Counted from the stretch's first letter, positions 10,949 through 22,451 are shown. The stretch is DNA of 64,000 bases from Circinella minor (GCA_016758965.1 JAEPRB010000113.1:62001-126000); one strand, 5' to 3'. A program made the numbers and translations. Notes: generated by a model from the sequence alone, not told the origin.

Positions 10949-12872
10949 ATGAGTCATGTAAATATTACTTTTATGCATAAAAAATATAGCTAATGTTTTT
11001 ATTATTATAATAACGGAAAAATGATATTATAATAATTAGGTAGATACTAGGCCTGTTAGCCTTACTGGGAACAGTAGTAATAATAGTAGCGTAGCAACCC
11101 CGCGTTATCACCAACATCTGGATCATCGTTTCAGTTTAGACGTTGATCAACCCTTTGAAGCAATCGAATGTCGTCCTAATAGGCGGGATATAGACCACTC
11201 CGCTAATCAGTGGTTTTATGACGAATTTTCTGGTATATATCGGCATAAAGCACCGCCAGGTCATCATCATACTGATTCTTATGATTATCAAAATACAACT
11301 AAAATTAGTAAAATTCAAGCATCTCCATCATTGAAACAACAACATTTTTCACAAACACCATCTATTCATCAACAAGATCAACAAGTTATTACATCACCAC
11401 AATCTCATATAAATGAACCCATAACGACACCATCATTATCATGGCAACAGATTTTAACAAATGGATTACCTTACCCACCACCCGAATCCATTGAACAAAT
11501 ATATAGTTGGCGAGATGAAACTCGACAACAACCTCAATGGATGCTTTTATTGGCATGTCATCTAATGAATATATCAATCATAACATTAACAATAGATCAA
11601 CATATTCAATCTGTCGCATCACATGAAGCCGTTCGATTATTGAAGCGATTGATACAATATAGAGGATCTTCTGTTGCTGGAGAAGCACATTTTCTATTGG
11701 CCAATTATTATGGTTTTCAAAAAAAATCAGATCAAGCTTTTATTATGTATACCCAAGCATCGAAACAAAACCACGGCGAAGCAACATATAGAACGGCTGT
11801 ATGTCATGAATTAGGGTTAGGAACACATCAAGATTTACAACGCGCTTTTGTCTTTTACCGTAAAGCTGCCCATTTAGGTCATCCAGCAAGCATGTATAAA
11901 ATGGGTATGGTGTTATTGGAAGGTCAATTAAGTCAACCTATCCATAAACGTGAAGCGGTGAGTTGGTTACAAAGAGCAGCAGAAACCCATTTGATTCCTT
12001 TAGCACAACATACTTTGGCAATGGTTCATTTGATACCAACATCATCCAAAAAAACCAACTTGTTAATATCCTCTTCATTATCACTCAATAACAAAAACAA
12101 CAAAACCAAGCAAGGTGTTACTCGTCATCGTTCTCACTATCATTCTAATAATAAAAAGAATGATGATACCGGTGTTATTATTGAAGATCATCCTTATGCT
12201 ATTGGATTATTATATGAAGCTGCACAAGATGGATATGCGCCAAGTCAGGTTAAGTTAGCGGAATGTTTTGAACAAGGACAATTTATTCATCCAGACATGG
12301 AATTGGCATTATATTGGTATACTAAAGCAGCCGAATCGGGTAATAATGCGGAAGCTGCATTAGCGCTTTCTGGAATCCATTTGACGGGACATGGGGCATT
12401 AGAACCTTCGGACCGTCAAGCTTATCTTTGGGCCCGCAAAGCTGTCACAATCGCCTCAATAAAATATCGTAAATATGGAGCTCATCGATGGACTTTGGCA
12501 AAAGCAAGTTATATGGTTGGTTATTTTATTGAACATGGTATAGGTATACATGATGATGGAAAAGAAAAGGATAAAGGTAGTCTTGATCCAATAAAATGGT
12601 ATAAAAAAGCAGCTGATCTAGGTCATGCTGTTGCAAGTAAACGTTATATATCATTGGTATCATCAACGGCAACAGTACCAGCAGCAACAGCAACAACAGA
12701 TGTATCAGAGCAAAAAAATGGAACAAATAATAACGATAATGATCACCCTAACAATAAATACAAAGATATTTTTGTTCCAATAAAATGGTATAAAAAAGTA
12801 GTCGATCTAGGTCATACCGTTGCAAGTAAACATATTACATCATCAGCAACAACAACAACAGCAAATGTATAA
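10949..12872 (+). CDS. Sel1-repeat protein (SKT5/CHS4-like chitin-synthase activator class)
   Basis: A 9-nt first exon (10949-10957, Met-Ser-His) joins in frame over an 82-nt intron to 11040-12872, giving 613 residues. After a low-complexity His/Asn/Gln N-terminus come repeated Sel1/HCP-type helices: AHFLLANYYGFQKKSDQAF, ATYRTAVCHELGLGT, ASMYKMGMVLLEGQLSQP, APSQVKLAECFEQGQF, and ALYWYTKAAESGNNAEAA. Fungal proteins of this layout include Skt5/Chs4, which recruits chitin synthase to the bud neck or septum; that role is inferred, and no CaaX box is found at this C-terminus. The last Sel1 unit (IKWYKKAADLGHAVASK) is duplicated as IKWYKKVVDLGHTVASK, and the frame stops inside the second copy (see findings). 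Confidence 0.7.
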
Positions 12873-12941
12873 GAGCAAAACAATGAAACAAACAATGACG
12901 ATAGCAATAACGATAATCATCGTCCTAACAATAAATGCATT
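12588..12941 (+). repeat. Diverged tandem duplication, about 189-bp unit, at the gene 3' end
   Basis: Copy 1 (about 12588-12764) and copy 2 (about 12777-12941) share the order 'ccaataaaatggtataaaaa', 'gatctaggtcat', 'gttgcaagtaaac', an ACA/GCA-rich stretch, 'agagcaaaa' and 'aacaataaat'. Copy 2 lacks a short internal part. Copy 1 reads through in frame; copy 2 has TAA at 12870 where copy 1 has a Ser codon (tca). Confidence 0.75.
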
Positions 12942-13546
12942 ATTATGTAAAATTATTATTTCCCTCTCTTTATATCTTTTCTCCTTTTTATTTTTGTTCA
13001 CGTGTTGTTCTAAATGTGTAACTTTTTTTAACAATAATAATACTAATGCTAATAAGCATACTAATAAGCATACTAATAGCAAAAATTAATAATTATAATA
13101 GTAATAGTAAATAGTATAAACAAGGTTATTTTTATCAAACTTGTTTTACTGTGTAATCAGTGTTTATCATCTTGTCATCCGTGATAAAAAGGGTTTGAAA
13201 GCGAACAAAGGTCGGAATCGTTCGGAAATGATCGGGAAGAAAATGTTTCTAAGCTTAATTCATCTTTTGTGTTGCTGATTTATCTAACCAATCTAATCAT
13301 TCGGGTTTATCTTGTCTGTGCTTTTTTTTTCTCTAAATTCTTATAATTTAGTAAAAGAAAAAAAAACTATCATACCGTTTAAAATAAGATATAGTGTTAT
13401 ATCTATAATATAATAATGATGTTATAATGTCAGAGTTTAATTTAATTAATTATTTTATGTTATGCGTTGTAATATGTATGTTTGTAGTGAGGTGAAAGGG
13501 GAGGGGATTGGGAAATATTTATATGTACGTATATACAAGTTATTCT
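12942..13546. other. Convergent 3' intergenic region
   Basis: The stretch lies between the ends of the Sel1-repeat gene (+) and SPC24 (-). It contains 'aataagcatact' repeats near 13050-13075 and AT-rich DNA. No further gene is seen. Confidence 0.5.
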
Positions 13547-14432
13547 TTATTTTGAAATGAATTCCCAAATATGATTTGCAGTAAAAGAACGTGAATAACC
13601 TTTATTAAGGTCAAAAGAATCCACTTTATGATGATTAGCATCATCTAATAAAAAAAACATGATTTAAATTATTTAAAACTGACACATAAACACATAAAAC
13701 ATATATAAAAAGGATCGTGTAACAAACAAAAACTTACTTAATAATGCAGCAACAAATTTATTATCTTTTGAAACCATTCGTACACCTAATCCTTTATATA
13801 CTGCTAATTGAAGACTATATAATCATAATATTATTTAATTAACTTCTTTCCTCTTCATACTCTTTCTTATTATACTAACAATAATAGGATATTTGATTTA
13901 TTTACCTCACTTTATCTGCTTCTTGTTCATCATCCTCGTGATCCAGTTCAGATAATTCTTGTTGTAATCTTATGATTTCATCATCCATACCTTGTATTTC
14001 TTGATTATGCTCTTGTATGTCTTTAATTAACTGTGCTTTTTCATCTGTTATAGACATCCATTTACTTGTTTCTGGTCCAGTTTTTATTGTTTCCCATTCT
14101 GTTTTTAGTTGAGCTAATCTTTTTTCTTTTTCTATAAGTTTTTTTGTAAGTCAATACATTTTTCTTTTCTTTTTCAAACGTAAAAAAGAATTATTTCCGA
14201 GAGTTTATATATAATAATGGGTGAATTAAAAATAATAATAATAGTAATTACCTAAAGTAATTGGATCTTGGACTTCTTCAGGTTGATTTTTACTTAAATC
14301 ATTTAATCTAGTTTTTGCTGATTTTAAGTTTTCACGAACTTCTTGATCAACAGTAGAAGATCGAAATGCTGTTGTTTCTAATTTAAGTTGTTCAAGTAAA
14401 TCTTCAATATTTTTAAATTGACGTGGTGTCAT
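13547..14432 (-). CDS. SPC24: Kinetochore protein Spc24 (Ndc80 complex)
   Basis: Four exons (14432-14252, 14131-13906, 13814-13738, 13644-13547) splice in frame to 193 residues, a usual Spc24 length. Spc24 dimerises with Spc25 and anchors the Ndc80 complex to the inner kinetochore. Residues 1 to about 135 form a heptad-rich coiled coil (IEDLLEQLKLET, LAQLKTEWETIK, EIIRLQQELSELDHE). The C-terminal globular domain has the family pattern LQLAVYKGLGVRM, then SKDNKFVAALL, and ends with FTANHIWEFIS, matching the Y-x-x-LG and FxANxxW features. Exon 1 starts MTPRQFKNIEDL. The upstream intergenic gap to the carboxylesterase end is only 174 bp. No defect is seen. Confidence 0.82.
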
Positions 14433-14606
14433 TATTTGTTTTATGTATTATTATAAATGAAATGCGGGTATATATATTAATTAACGGAAAATGTTAAAAA
14501 AAAAATGGAAAGACGCGATATCTCAGTAACTGCGTTTTTCTTTTAAAAAATAATAATAAAGTCGCGTGCATAATATAGATGTATATTTTTAATAATAACA
14601 AAGCTA

Positions 14607-16767
14607 TTACAGTTTACGTTTTTTTGTATTATTATCTCCTTCATTACTTATTGTTGTTGTTTTGCTGGTATTGTTAATCTATATTACATTAAAAAAAGGT
14701 TATACTTCTCATCTTTTTTTTAAAAAAAAAGAAAAAAAAAAAAGCCAGCAACTTACTAGATAGGATGTTTTTGGATGATAAGGAAATAATGGATTTTTAA
14801 CATAATCTTTCAATATAGTTTTCCAAGCATTGACTCCATTATGATATAATTCATCTTCCACTGTCACTTCACGATCAAATATTATACCAGCTTTACATTG
14901 ATTTAAATCATATTTAGGCCAATAAGGAATTCCTGAATGATTTGGATCACTTGAATTCGCAAAAGCAACAATCGATTGTGATACTTGCTTTGCAATACGA
15001 TCACGTTCATAAACATCACCAGGACCTAGAAACGGATTACCTTCCCAGTATTCAAGATTATCCCATGAAAATATAGCATCTACCATATGAGCTGCCTTGA
15101 TAATATTCTCTACATCATTCGCTTCATATCGCCATTCATATAAATGCACTTGATGACCATGACGAGCTAAATTTTCAGCTGTTAAAAGAACAGAGATACG
15201 ACACATGACATCTGAACACATGTAACGTGCTACTTCACTTGGTGGTGAAAAGGGTGGTAGGATTTGATGTTTGTATATTTCATACGCTTCACGAGCATGA
15301 CGTCGACCAAAGACATGAGTGAAATAAGTTTTTACAAACATCTCATCATCCATTTGATGAAAATCTGGTAAAAAAGGGAAAAAGATGTTGAATTCATCAC
15401 GGGTATAACCAATAATAATATCAATATCCTTATTATGTTCTGGTAATGGATTATGATAATAATATTCGATGAGTGAACAAGGTAAAGTTTTGTTATCATC
15501 ACCAGAAGGTCCAACAGGTGCTAAACCTTCCAGAAAATTAGGCCACGATGTTAATAAAGATTGAGACTCCAAGATCGTTTGAACGTCCACTTGATTTCGT
15601 AACTCGTCGTCAAAATCATCTCCAGGTGGATTAAAACCAAGTGAGCGAAGAAAAAGTTCTCCTTTGAATTTAGCCCAATCTCGTGGACTGAAATGGAACA
15701 TGGGTGGTGATTGTAAAATGACACGTTCAAAATATCGGCGATTGGCTTTTGGAGATATTAACATAGCCATTAAACAACATGCTATACATGGACAACATTC
15801 GATAACCCATAAAAAGAAACAATAGTCAGGATAAAGTTGTCATAATATAATATATAGATTGATAGAGCTACAATAGATTTTTTTTCATTGTCGAAAATCA
15901 TTGATTCTCTATTACATTTATCTATTTATTTGTTTTACCTCCTGCAGATGAACCATAACCAGTGATATTATTTGGATCACCTCCAAATACTTTAATGTTG
16001 TTTTTAACCCATTCAGCGGCCACTATAAAGAAGAAACAAAGTTAATTTAATTAATAATATGTAAATATTGAGGTACACAATTCATCCAAGGAGAGTGTAT
16101 TTTTAATTTCGAAAAATAAAATTAAAAAACATACCTATTTGATCTAATAAACCATTATTTGCTGATCCATCAAATTTTTCAGCTAAATGATCCAAGGTCA
16201 TCCATCCTAATGCTCCAAGACGATAATTAAATGTAACAACCACTACATCCTTTTTAGCAAAATTAGTACCATCCCAAAAGGATTGGTCACCACTACCACT
16301 AATAGATAAAGACATATGTATGTATATATATATATCAATAAGTACGTATTTTTATTTTTTTTCTATTCGTTTCAATTACTAATATGTAGCATATGTATAC
16401 AAGTTTACCTCATGCATGCACCTGTATGAATCCAAAATAGAACAGGTCGTTTTGCTTCTGGATCCATTGTAGGTGTCCAAATATTCATATATAAACAATC
16501 TTCAGATTGTTTATCAGCATCGATTTCAACACTCATAAGGGTATCAAATGGCATTTGTGTTTGTGGTGCTGCTAATCCAGCGTTGAAACATTCTCGAACA
16601 GTATTATCATCTTTAGGAGGTATATAAGGTTCAGGTGGTTTAAATCGACGATTCCCAGTAGGTGGCATAGCATATGGAATACCCATAAATACATGAATAT
16701 TATGTTCTGCTTTAGTAAATCCTTGAAGACGACCTGAAGTTGTATTAACAATGGGTAGTCCTGTCAT
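14607..16767 (-). CDS. Type-B carboxylesterase/lipase (alpha/beta hydrolase)
   Basis: Five exons (16767-16409, 16298-16135, 16022-15939, 15781-14757, 14678-14607) join in frame to 567 residues, typical of the family. Motifs in order: SGRLQGF; FMGIPYAMPP; SEDCLYMNIWTP; FWIHTGACMSGSG; VVTFNYRLGALGW; GGDPNNITGYGSSAGA with nucleophile Ser200; ISPKANRRYFERVILQSP; GYTRDEFNIFF with the acidic residue near 331; AAHMVDAIFSWDN with His near 430. It hydrolyses carboxylic esters; the substrate is unknown. There is no signal peptide, and the C-terminus is basic (TKKRKL), so it is probably intracellular. Odd: the oxyanion-hole motif HGG is HTG here, and the usual aromatic residue after it is Cys-Met. An alternative in-frame ATG lies at 16794. 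Confidence 0.85.
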
Positions 16768-16932
16768 TATTATTATTATTTCAAAGCAAAGCAATTAACA
16801 AATGTATAGGGAAAAAATGGAGAAAAAGGAGAAAAGGTATTGTTGACAAAAGATTAAAAACGAAGAAGAAAATAAAGGTTTATAATATAAATAATCTTTA
16901 TTTTATAATAAATTTGCATTGAACATTCGAAA

Positions 16933-19900
16933 TCATGGAATTTGTTTTCGTAAAAATCCAAGCATGAGGGGTACTAGGGAGTTTTGTACAACTAATTTGA
17001 TAATTTCATGCCCACGTTTAGTAACAACATTAGGCTTCTTTTTCGTGACCACTACACTGGATGCTCTATTATTCTTTTTATCTTGATGTTCTTCTTCATT
17101 TGTTCCAAATACAACCACATCATCCTTTTCATTACTAGGACTTTGTACCCATAAATGATCTCCATCCTTGATATCTTTTGCTGGACTACCAATACTTGCT
17201 ATACTTGCTGCTCCCGTTGTATTGGGACCCTCTACAAAACTTTGACGTCCCATGATCGATTGATAATGATGAAGATGTTGTTGTTGTTGATGCCAAAGTG
17301 CAGCTGCAGGTCGTACTAATGCTGTAATATTAGCTGTACCCTTTTTATATTCATCCGCCAACATAATTTCTTTCAATACTTGTAATCCAACACGTCCTTC
17401 AGATGTTGTCATCACAGAATCTTCTTGTCTATTATTATTCGTTACAACGGATGGTACACCATTAATATGCACATAACCTGATAATTTTTTTAACCAATTA
17501 ATCCATTCTGTTCTTTCTTGTTCTGTTTCAACACTAAAAATATATTTTCGTCGGACCATTACGGGTGATTTAGGCTCTTGATCATCCCCTGTTGCAGTTG
17601 GTTTGGTTGGTGTGGTGGCTAGAGGGGCTATCGATGTTGCTATTGAAGTTTTATCATCTTCTTTCACTGTTGCCGATGAGGGTGTAGTTGGAACTCCTGC
17701 TCCTCCACTATTGGCTCCTGGTGCAGTTGTCGTTGTTGCTGCTGTTGTAGCTGACATCCTCATATCCACATGTGAGAAAGCAATTTGAAATGTATATCGC
17801 ATAAAGGCTCGTTCTACCACAATACTCTTGGTTCTTGGCAAAGTTGGACTAACATAACGACTCGCATGTGGACCTGACTTTATAAACATTAAACTTGTTC
17901 TACCAAGGCTATGTCCTGTTATAGTAAATGTTTGAACACATGATTCACTAAAATCCAATACGTTGGGATGACATTCCAAATCTTGACCTCTTAATTTAAT
18001 TTGAAGCCCAGGATCAGGGGCTGCAATAGCGATCGAAATCGGAGCTGATGGTACGCCTTTAGTTAAACGCGTTGGGAGTCGATGAGGTGTTACAGTAATA
18101 ATAGTATCTTGTTCGGGTGCATCCGTCGATTTTTCTCCATCATTATCCCAACCAGTCTCTAACCTTTCATTGCTAATCGAATTATACATATCACGTAAAA
18201 ATTCAACAGCGACAAGTATATATTGATCATAATATCGCCATCGTTGTAAAAATTCATCAAATGTAGGTCGTTCATCCCCTTTTTGAGCTCGTAATGATGA
18301 AATGTAATGTAATGGTTCAACAGCAACACTACCATGTTCATCTTTACGATCAACCATACTTGCACGTCGCGTCAATCGTTGACGGTCCCTTCTTTCCTTG
18401 TGTTCACGTGCAGACCAAAATACATCTTGCTCACTACTTGCATCATACCACCATTCAGCATTCAAAAATAACATGGCAACCACTACTTTCACCACCATAT
18501 CTTCATGAAATTTGACCACATTTTGATTTGCATCGTGCCACTTTTTCGAAAATCGTTCAATAACGTATTCCAAAGATTCCCAATTACTTGGTAATCGAAG
18601 TGTCATTAATAAGATACGTAATGCTTCATCCAATCGTAATGTAACCAAACGGAAACAATCCAAGAATGCATCATAAATATCGCTATTTTTAGGTTCAGCG
18701 AGAAAATATCCCAATTGGCGACGACATAAATCAGGTGTTTTAAATAAAAAGTTGGCGATACTGAGTGGTTCATTGGCTAAAACTTGTTTTTCAACCAAAT
18801 AAGCAATAGCAGCATCAGGATTTGTTTCGAATTTACGTAATGCAGAGGCTAATAATGGATGCATTTTACGTGGTGGAGTGGTAGTTGTTGCTACGTTGCC
18901 ATTTGCACTTGATCCAGAAATAGGTTTTTGTTGATCATCCCTTGATAAATAAAGCGTCAATTTGCTCAATTCAACAATGTTCTTGACTTGGAAAAGACTG
19001 TTTTCATTAGGTCGGAATCGATACCGAGCTTCTTTTCCAGTATTATGATCGCCCACAATGATATTTTCATCCATGATTGGTTTACAAATGATTAACAAGT
19101 CATTGAATAAAAATAAATAGCGATCCTTAACTGTATTTCCATTGACAACTTGAAAAACAGGTGTTTGTAAAATATGTCGTCGTGGTGGAGATCGTTCCAA
19201 TCGTGGTTTTTCTTGCTGCTGCTGTTGTGGTTGTTGTAGTTGATATTTTTTTGGCTGTTGTTGTTGTTGTTTATCCAAATCTTCATTTTCTTCTGATGAA
19301 GATGAAGAAGGTGCATAGCATGTCAACATGTTTTTAAGTTTATCAAAAGAGGGTCTTAATGGTGGTGGTTCATCTTCCATATCTACATAACTAGCTGGAT
19401 CGTGTATATCAAATATATGTTGTTCGTGTTGTTTTCGTTTTTGTTCCTGTTCCTGTTCCTGTTCCTCATCTGATAGATCAATATCACTGCTGTTATCATC
19501 TCTTGTCCTTTGCTTTTGTTGTTGCCTTTCTTTTTCTTGTTGATGTTGAAGTAATTTAGGCGATGATGTTTCAGGTACTGGATGAGGTGACATTTTCATA
19601 ACCATTCCTCCGTCTTCATCATCATCATCATCATCATCGTCGTCGTCGTCGTCGTCGATTTTTAATCGATTCCTTGTTCCTCTTCTTCTTCCTTCATCTT
19701 TACCATTATCCCCTTCGTCTTCTTCGTCTTCTTCATCTTCTTCTTCCAAATCATATCCACTTTCTTGTCCAATATGACGTCTTCTCCCACTTTGTCTTTT
19801 TTTATCATTATTATCTCGTCTTTCACGTTCATAACGTTGCCATAACGATCGATATCGCATAGTATTATTTCCAACAGACGATCCACGTTCCAAACCAGGA

Positions 19901-20355
19901 GTTGTTGTATCCATAAATGAAGAAGTGACAAAAGGTGATAAACCATAATACGCGCTCGAGTCAAATTCAGAGGAACTGACGGATGATGAATGAGGTCGAG
20001 TTTCCCAATCGAATGAAGTAAAAGAAGAAGGTACTGCTTCACCTCGTTCTAAACGACGTTGAGTAAACGACATGCCACTACTAGCATTGGTGTTACCATG
20101 ATGGTTGTTACTGAAATGTGTACTGGAATTATAATTATTATCATTATGTTCTTCACTTTCAGAAGGAGATGTTTCCATAAATGTTTGGCGTTTGGTTAAT
20201 TGATCAAAAGCGGCCTGAACGTTTTTATTTTCTGAAACAAGAGAATCTTCTCTTTCTTCATTATTATTGTCAATGTCGTTACTGTTGCTATTATTATTTC
20301 GTAAATGAGAGAGTGGATGAGATTGATTTAGTGAATTATTAAATGAAGAATCCAT
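16933..20355 (-). CDS. Large Sec7-like/PH-domain protein (Arf-GEF-like, glutamic finger absent)
   Basis: A single exon of 1140 residues. The N-terminal 370 residues are Asn/Ser-rich, with an Asp run near residue 238 and Gln runs. A split PH-type domain begins near 388 (KDRYLFLFNDLLIICKPIM, then LFQVKNIVELSKLTLYLSR). A Sec7-like domain follows at about 498-640: NPDAAIAYLVEKQ, EPLSIANFLFKTPDLCRRQL, DEALRILLMTLRLP, then VAMLFLNAEWWYD. A second PH-type domain covers about 755-960 and ends in ERTEWINWLKKLSGY. Sec7 domains load GTP on Arf GTPases at Golgi or endosomal membranes. Here the FRLPGEAQ motif reads LRLPSNWE, so the catalytic Glu is not at its place and exchange activity is doubtful. The start is the first ATG, 414 bp from a divergent gene. 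Confidence 0.72.
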   Translation of the reverse strand: MDSSFNNSLNQSHPLSHLRNNNSNSNDIDNNNEEREDSLVSENKNVQAAFDQLTKRQTFMETSPSESEEHNDNNYNSSTHFSNNHHGNTNASSGMSFTQRRLERGEAVPSSFTSFDWETRPHSSSVSSSEFDSSAYYGLSPFVTSSFMDTTTPGLERGSSVGNNTMRYRSLWQRYERERRDNNDKKRQSGRRRHIGQESGYDLEEEDEEDEEDEGDNGKDEGRRRGTRNRLKIDDDDDDDDDDDDDEDGGMVMKMSPHPVPETSSPKLLQHQQEKERQQQKQRTRDDNSSDIDLSDEEQEQEQEQKRKQHEQHIFDIHDPASYVDMEDEPPPLRPSFDKLKNMLTCYAPSSSSSEENEDLDKQQQQQPKKYQLQQPQQQQQEKPRLERSPPRRHILQTPVFQVVNGNTVKDRYLFLFNDLLIICKPIMDENIIVGDHNTGKEARYRFRPNENSLFQVKNIVELSKLTLYLSRDDQQKPISGSSANGNVATTTTPPRKMHPLLASALRKFETNPDAAIAYLVEKQVLANEPLSIANFLFKTPDLCRRQLGYFLAEPKNSDIYDAFLDCFRLVTLRLDEALRILLMTLRLPSNWESLEYVIERFSKKWHDANQNVVKFHEDMVVKVVVAMLFLNAEWWYDASSEQDVFWSAREHKERRDRQRLTRRASMVDRKDEHGSVAVEPLHYISSLRAQKGDERPTFDEFLQRWRYYDQYILVAVEFLRDMYNSISNERLETGWDNDGEKSTDAPEQDTIITVTPHRLPTRLTKGVPSAPISIAIAAPDPGLQIKLRGQDLECHPNVLDFSESCVQTFTITGHSLGRTSLMFIKSGPHASRYVSPTLPRTKSIVVERAFMRYTFQIAFSHVDMRMSATTAATTTTAPGANSGGAGVPTTPSSATVKEDDKTSIATSIAPLATTPTKPTATGDDQEPKSPVMVRRKYIFSVETEQERTEWINWLKKLSGYVHINGVPSVVTNNNRQEDSVMTTSEGRVGLQVLKEIMLADEYKKGTANITALVRPAAALWHQQQQHLHHYQSIMGRQSFVEGPNTTGAASIASIGSPAKDIKDGDHLWVQSPSNEKDDVVVFGTNEEEHQDKKNNRASSVVVTKKKPNVVTKRGHEIIKLVVQNSLVPLMLGFLRKQIP

Positions 20356-20769
20356 ATTATTATAAAGGGTATAAATTAAATGGTAAGTGTGCGAAAAAAA
20401 AAAAGGGGGGAGCGGGCAAACTCAAAAATTAAAATGCAAAAAAAAAAAAAGCTGGGTTAAGTATTCCAACAAAAGTAATAAAGATTTAGCTGTCAAGTTG
20501 CGTAATAAGTAACTCGGAAAGTTTATCTAATTACTGTTTTTTTTTTGTTCCTTTCAAAATATATAATTTCGATAGAATAGTAATTCTTTCTTTCTCTCCC
20601 TATCTAATTCTTTTTTGTGGACGTTGAAAAAAAATAATACATTCTAATAATCGTAATAAATATATATAATTACTATATTCATCTACTTCTTTTTTTTTCC
20701 GGTTCTTTCGTAATTTTTCTACTTCCATCTTTCTTTCTTTTATTTTCCCTCAAGATATATACATATATA
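20356..20769. promoter_or_regulatory. Divergent promoter region, Sec7-like (-) and small basic gene (+)
   Basis: A 414-bp region between divergent starts. It has a purine run 'aaaaaaaaaggggggagcgggc' region near 20395-20415, pyrimidine-rich leaders (tctttctttctctccct near 20586 and ctttctttc near 20730) on the plus side, and AT-rich spacers. Pyrimidine-rich leaders are common before fungal start sites. No specific operator was recognised. Confidence 0.35.
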
Positions 20770-21243
20770 ATGCCATCTATTACTATAAGTTTAAATAAAG
20801 ATGATAAATCTTTTGATCACCTCTCAACAACTAACATCACTTGTCCCGATAATGATAATAATACAAATACTACCAATCATAATAGTAAGGTATATTATGT
20901 ATACGAAACAAGATTCATGCAAAAGAAAAAAAAAGAATCCGACGATTATATTTTAAGATCTATATCTATATATATTATATACTAATACATATTCAATTAG
21001 ATGAAACGTAGTCGATTTACATTTCAAGATATTGCCGAGGAAGTTGTTGCTAAAGAAAAATTAAAAACATGGAAACGAAAAAAACAAACTTCAACTATAA
21101 ATGAAAAACGATCTAAATCAGTTGCATTAGTTGGTGCTATTATGGAATATTTAGCAAGAAGACGTCAAAGAAAACAACATCAACCTTTAATTAATCATGA
21201 CCAAGATTCTATTCATGCAGCAGAATCTACTTATTTACTTTAA
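20770..21243 (+). CDS. Small basic hypothetical protein, two exons
   Basis: Exons 20770-20889 and 21001-21243 join in frame over a 111-nt intron (donor GTATAT, acceptor TTAG) and give 120 residues. The first 40 residues are Asn/Thr/Asp-rich (MPSITISLNKDD). The second exon is strongly basic: MKRSRFTFQDIAEEVVAKEK, then TWKRKKQT and YLARRRQRKQHQ. The second exon begins with ATG, so a shorter 80-residue protein is possible. No known domain is recognised; nuclear or nucleic-acid-binding character is only suggested by composition. It is followed 197 bp later by the YPI1-like gene on the same strand. Confidence 0.5.
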
Positions 21244-21439
21244 GCTTATTTATATATATATATATTCAATAAATTCTTTTTAAATTATTCCACCATAAAT
21301 ACTTCATTTCTTGCATTTTTTTTTTGATCATCCGATTCGTTACCCAAAAAAAAATCCTACCCCGCAGCATTAGATTTTCTTGGGTGTTTTTTTTTTTTTT
21401 TTTTTGGTTTATATTATATTGTTTCATATAATAAATAGA

Positions 21440-22144
21440 ATGGAAGGAGAACAACAAAGAACTATTCATCCGCCTACACAAACACGTATGGGAGGTGGAT
21501 CCACATCTAATCCAAGTCATGGATCAAGAACATTAACTGTAAATGAAATACAAGATCAAGACGATCGAGACAATGAAAGTAGTAATGAAGACGAAGTAGG
21601 TGTATTACGATTGAGAGGTGACATGTCAGCAAGAAGACCTCGTGCTATTCAATGGGATGAAAGTGTTATTGATAATGAACATATGAATAAGAAAAAGTCA
21701 AAAAGTAAGTAAAAAAAAAAAAAACTTTTGGAATACACATTTACTATTATAAAAAAAAAAAGTAAGGTAGAATGGGTAATTTTTTCAAAAAATAAATAAA
21801 TAAATTGCTTACACATTAAATGGAAACCTTCAAATATTATAGTTTGTTGTATCTATCATAAGCCTCGTGAAGTAGGTGAATCTTCATCTGAATCAGAAAG
21901 TGATAGTGATAGTAGTAGTAGCAGTAGTGATAGCGATAGTGGTAAGCATGGTGATCATTGTAACCATCGTCATAGTAAAAATAAAAAGAAGAGACGTAAT
22001 CCTCGAGAAGCTAGTCCAAATGCATACGAACGTCAACCTGTATATAATAAAGGTAAAAAAAAAAAAAACCAGAAATAATTTAAGAAAACCCGAGGAAGCA
22101 TTATTACTTATTTTTAATTTTTTTCAGATCGACAAAAGCATTAA
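21440..22144 (+). CDS. YPI1: PP1 regulatory inhibitor (YPI1/PPP1R11, inhibitor-3)
   Basis: Three exons (21440-21704, 21843-22052, 22128-22144) splice in frame to 163 residues, close to yeast Ypi1. The family binds and controls protein phosphatase 1 (Glc7) in the nucleus, together with Sds22. The conserved core is clear: [20 protein letters not shown], then the exon-2 start [17 protein letters not shown], a Ser/Asp run, and a His/Lys-rich [14 protein letters not shown] motif. The PP1-docking RVxF-type site corresponds to AIQW. The last exon supplies only five residues and the stop. The N-terminus is Thr/Gly-rich and disordered. The first exon begins just after a long T-run. Identity is strong because intron removal restores the KSK-x-CCIY motif exactly. 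Confidence 0.87.
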
Positions 22145-22451
22145 AAAAAAAGGAGGATAAAATTTTATCATTAAGGAATGTTGATAAATAGACTGAGAGC
22201 TAGAAAGAAAAATCGATTTCTCGGATAATATACATACACTTTCTTTCTTTACTTTTCTTTACTTTTCTGTCTTTTTCTTTTCTTTCCTATTTGCACAAAT
22301 CATATATACAGTAACCCGTTATTGTTCTTTAATTATAAATATACATAATATACATATACTTACTTTTTTTTTGTATTATCATTTATCATCACTCCCTCAT
22401 TCACTTCCTCTCCGTTTCTTTCTTCGTTCAATAGTAACTAAATGAACAAAT
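22145..22451. other. Promoter/leader of the ThrE-type membrane protein gene
   Basis: A pyrimidine-rich stretch (tttctttctttacttttctttac near 22240, and tccctcattcacttcctctcc near 22393) precedes the start. A six-codon upstream frame (22442-22459: ATG..TAA) overlaps the main ATG at 22452. Confidence 0.4.

Noticed and set aside
12843..13089. Small frames on both strands after the Sel1-repeat gene
   Set aside because: They are read through ACA/AAT repeats and the second tandem copy; no conserved sequence.
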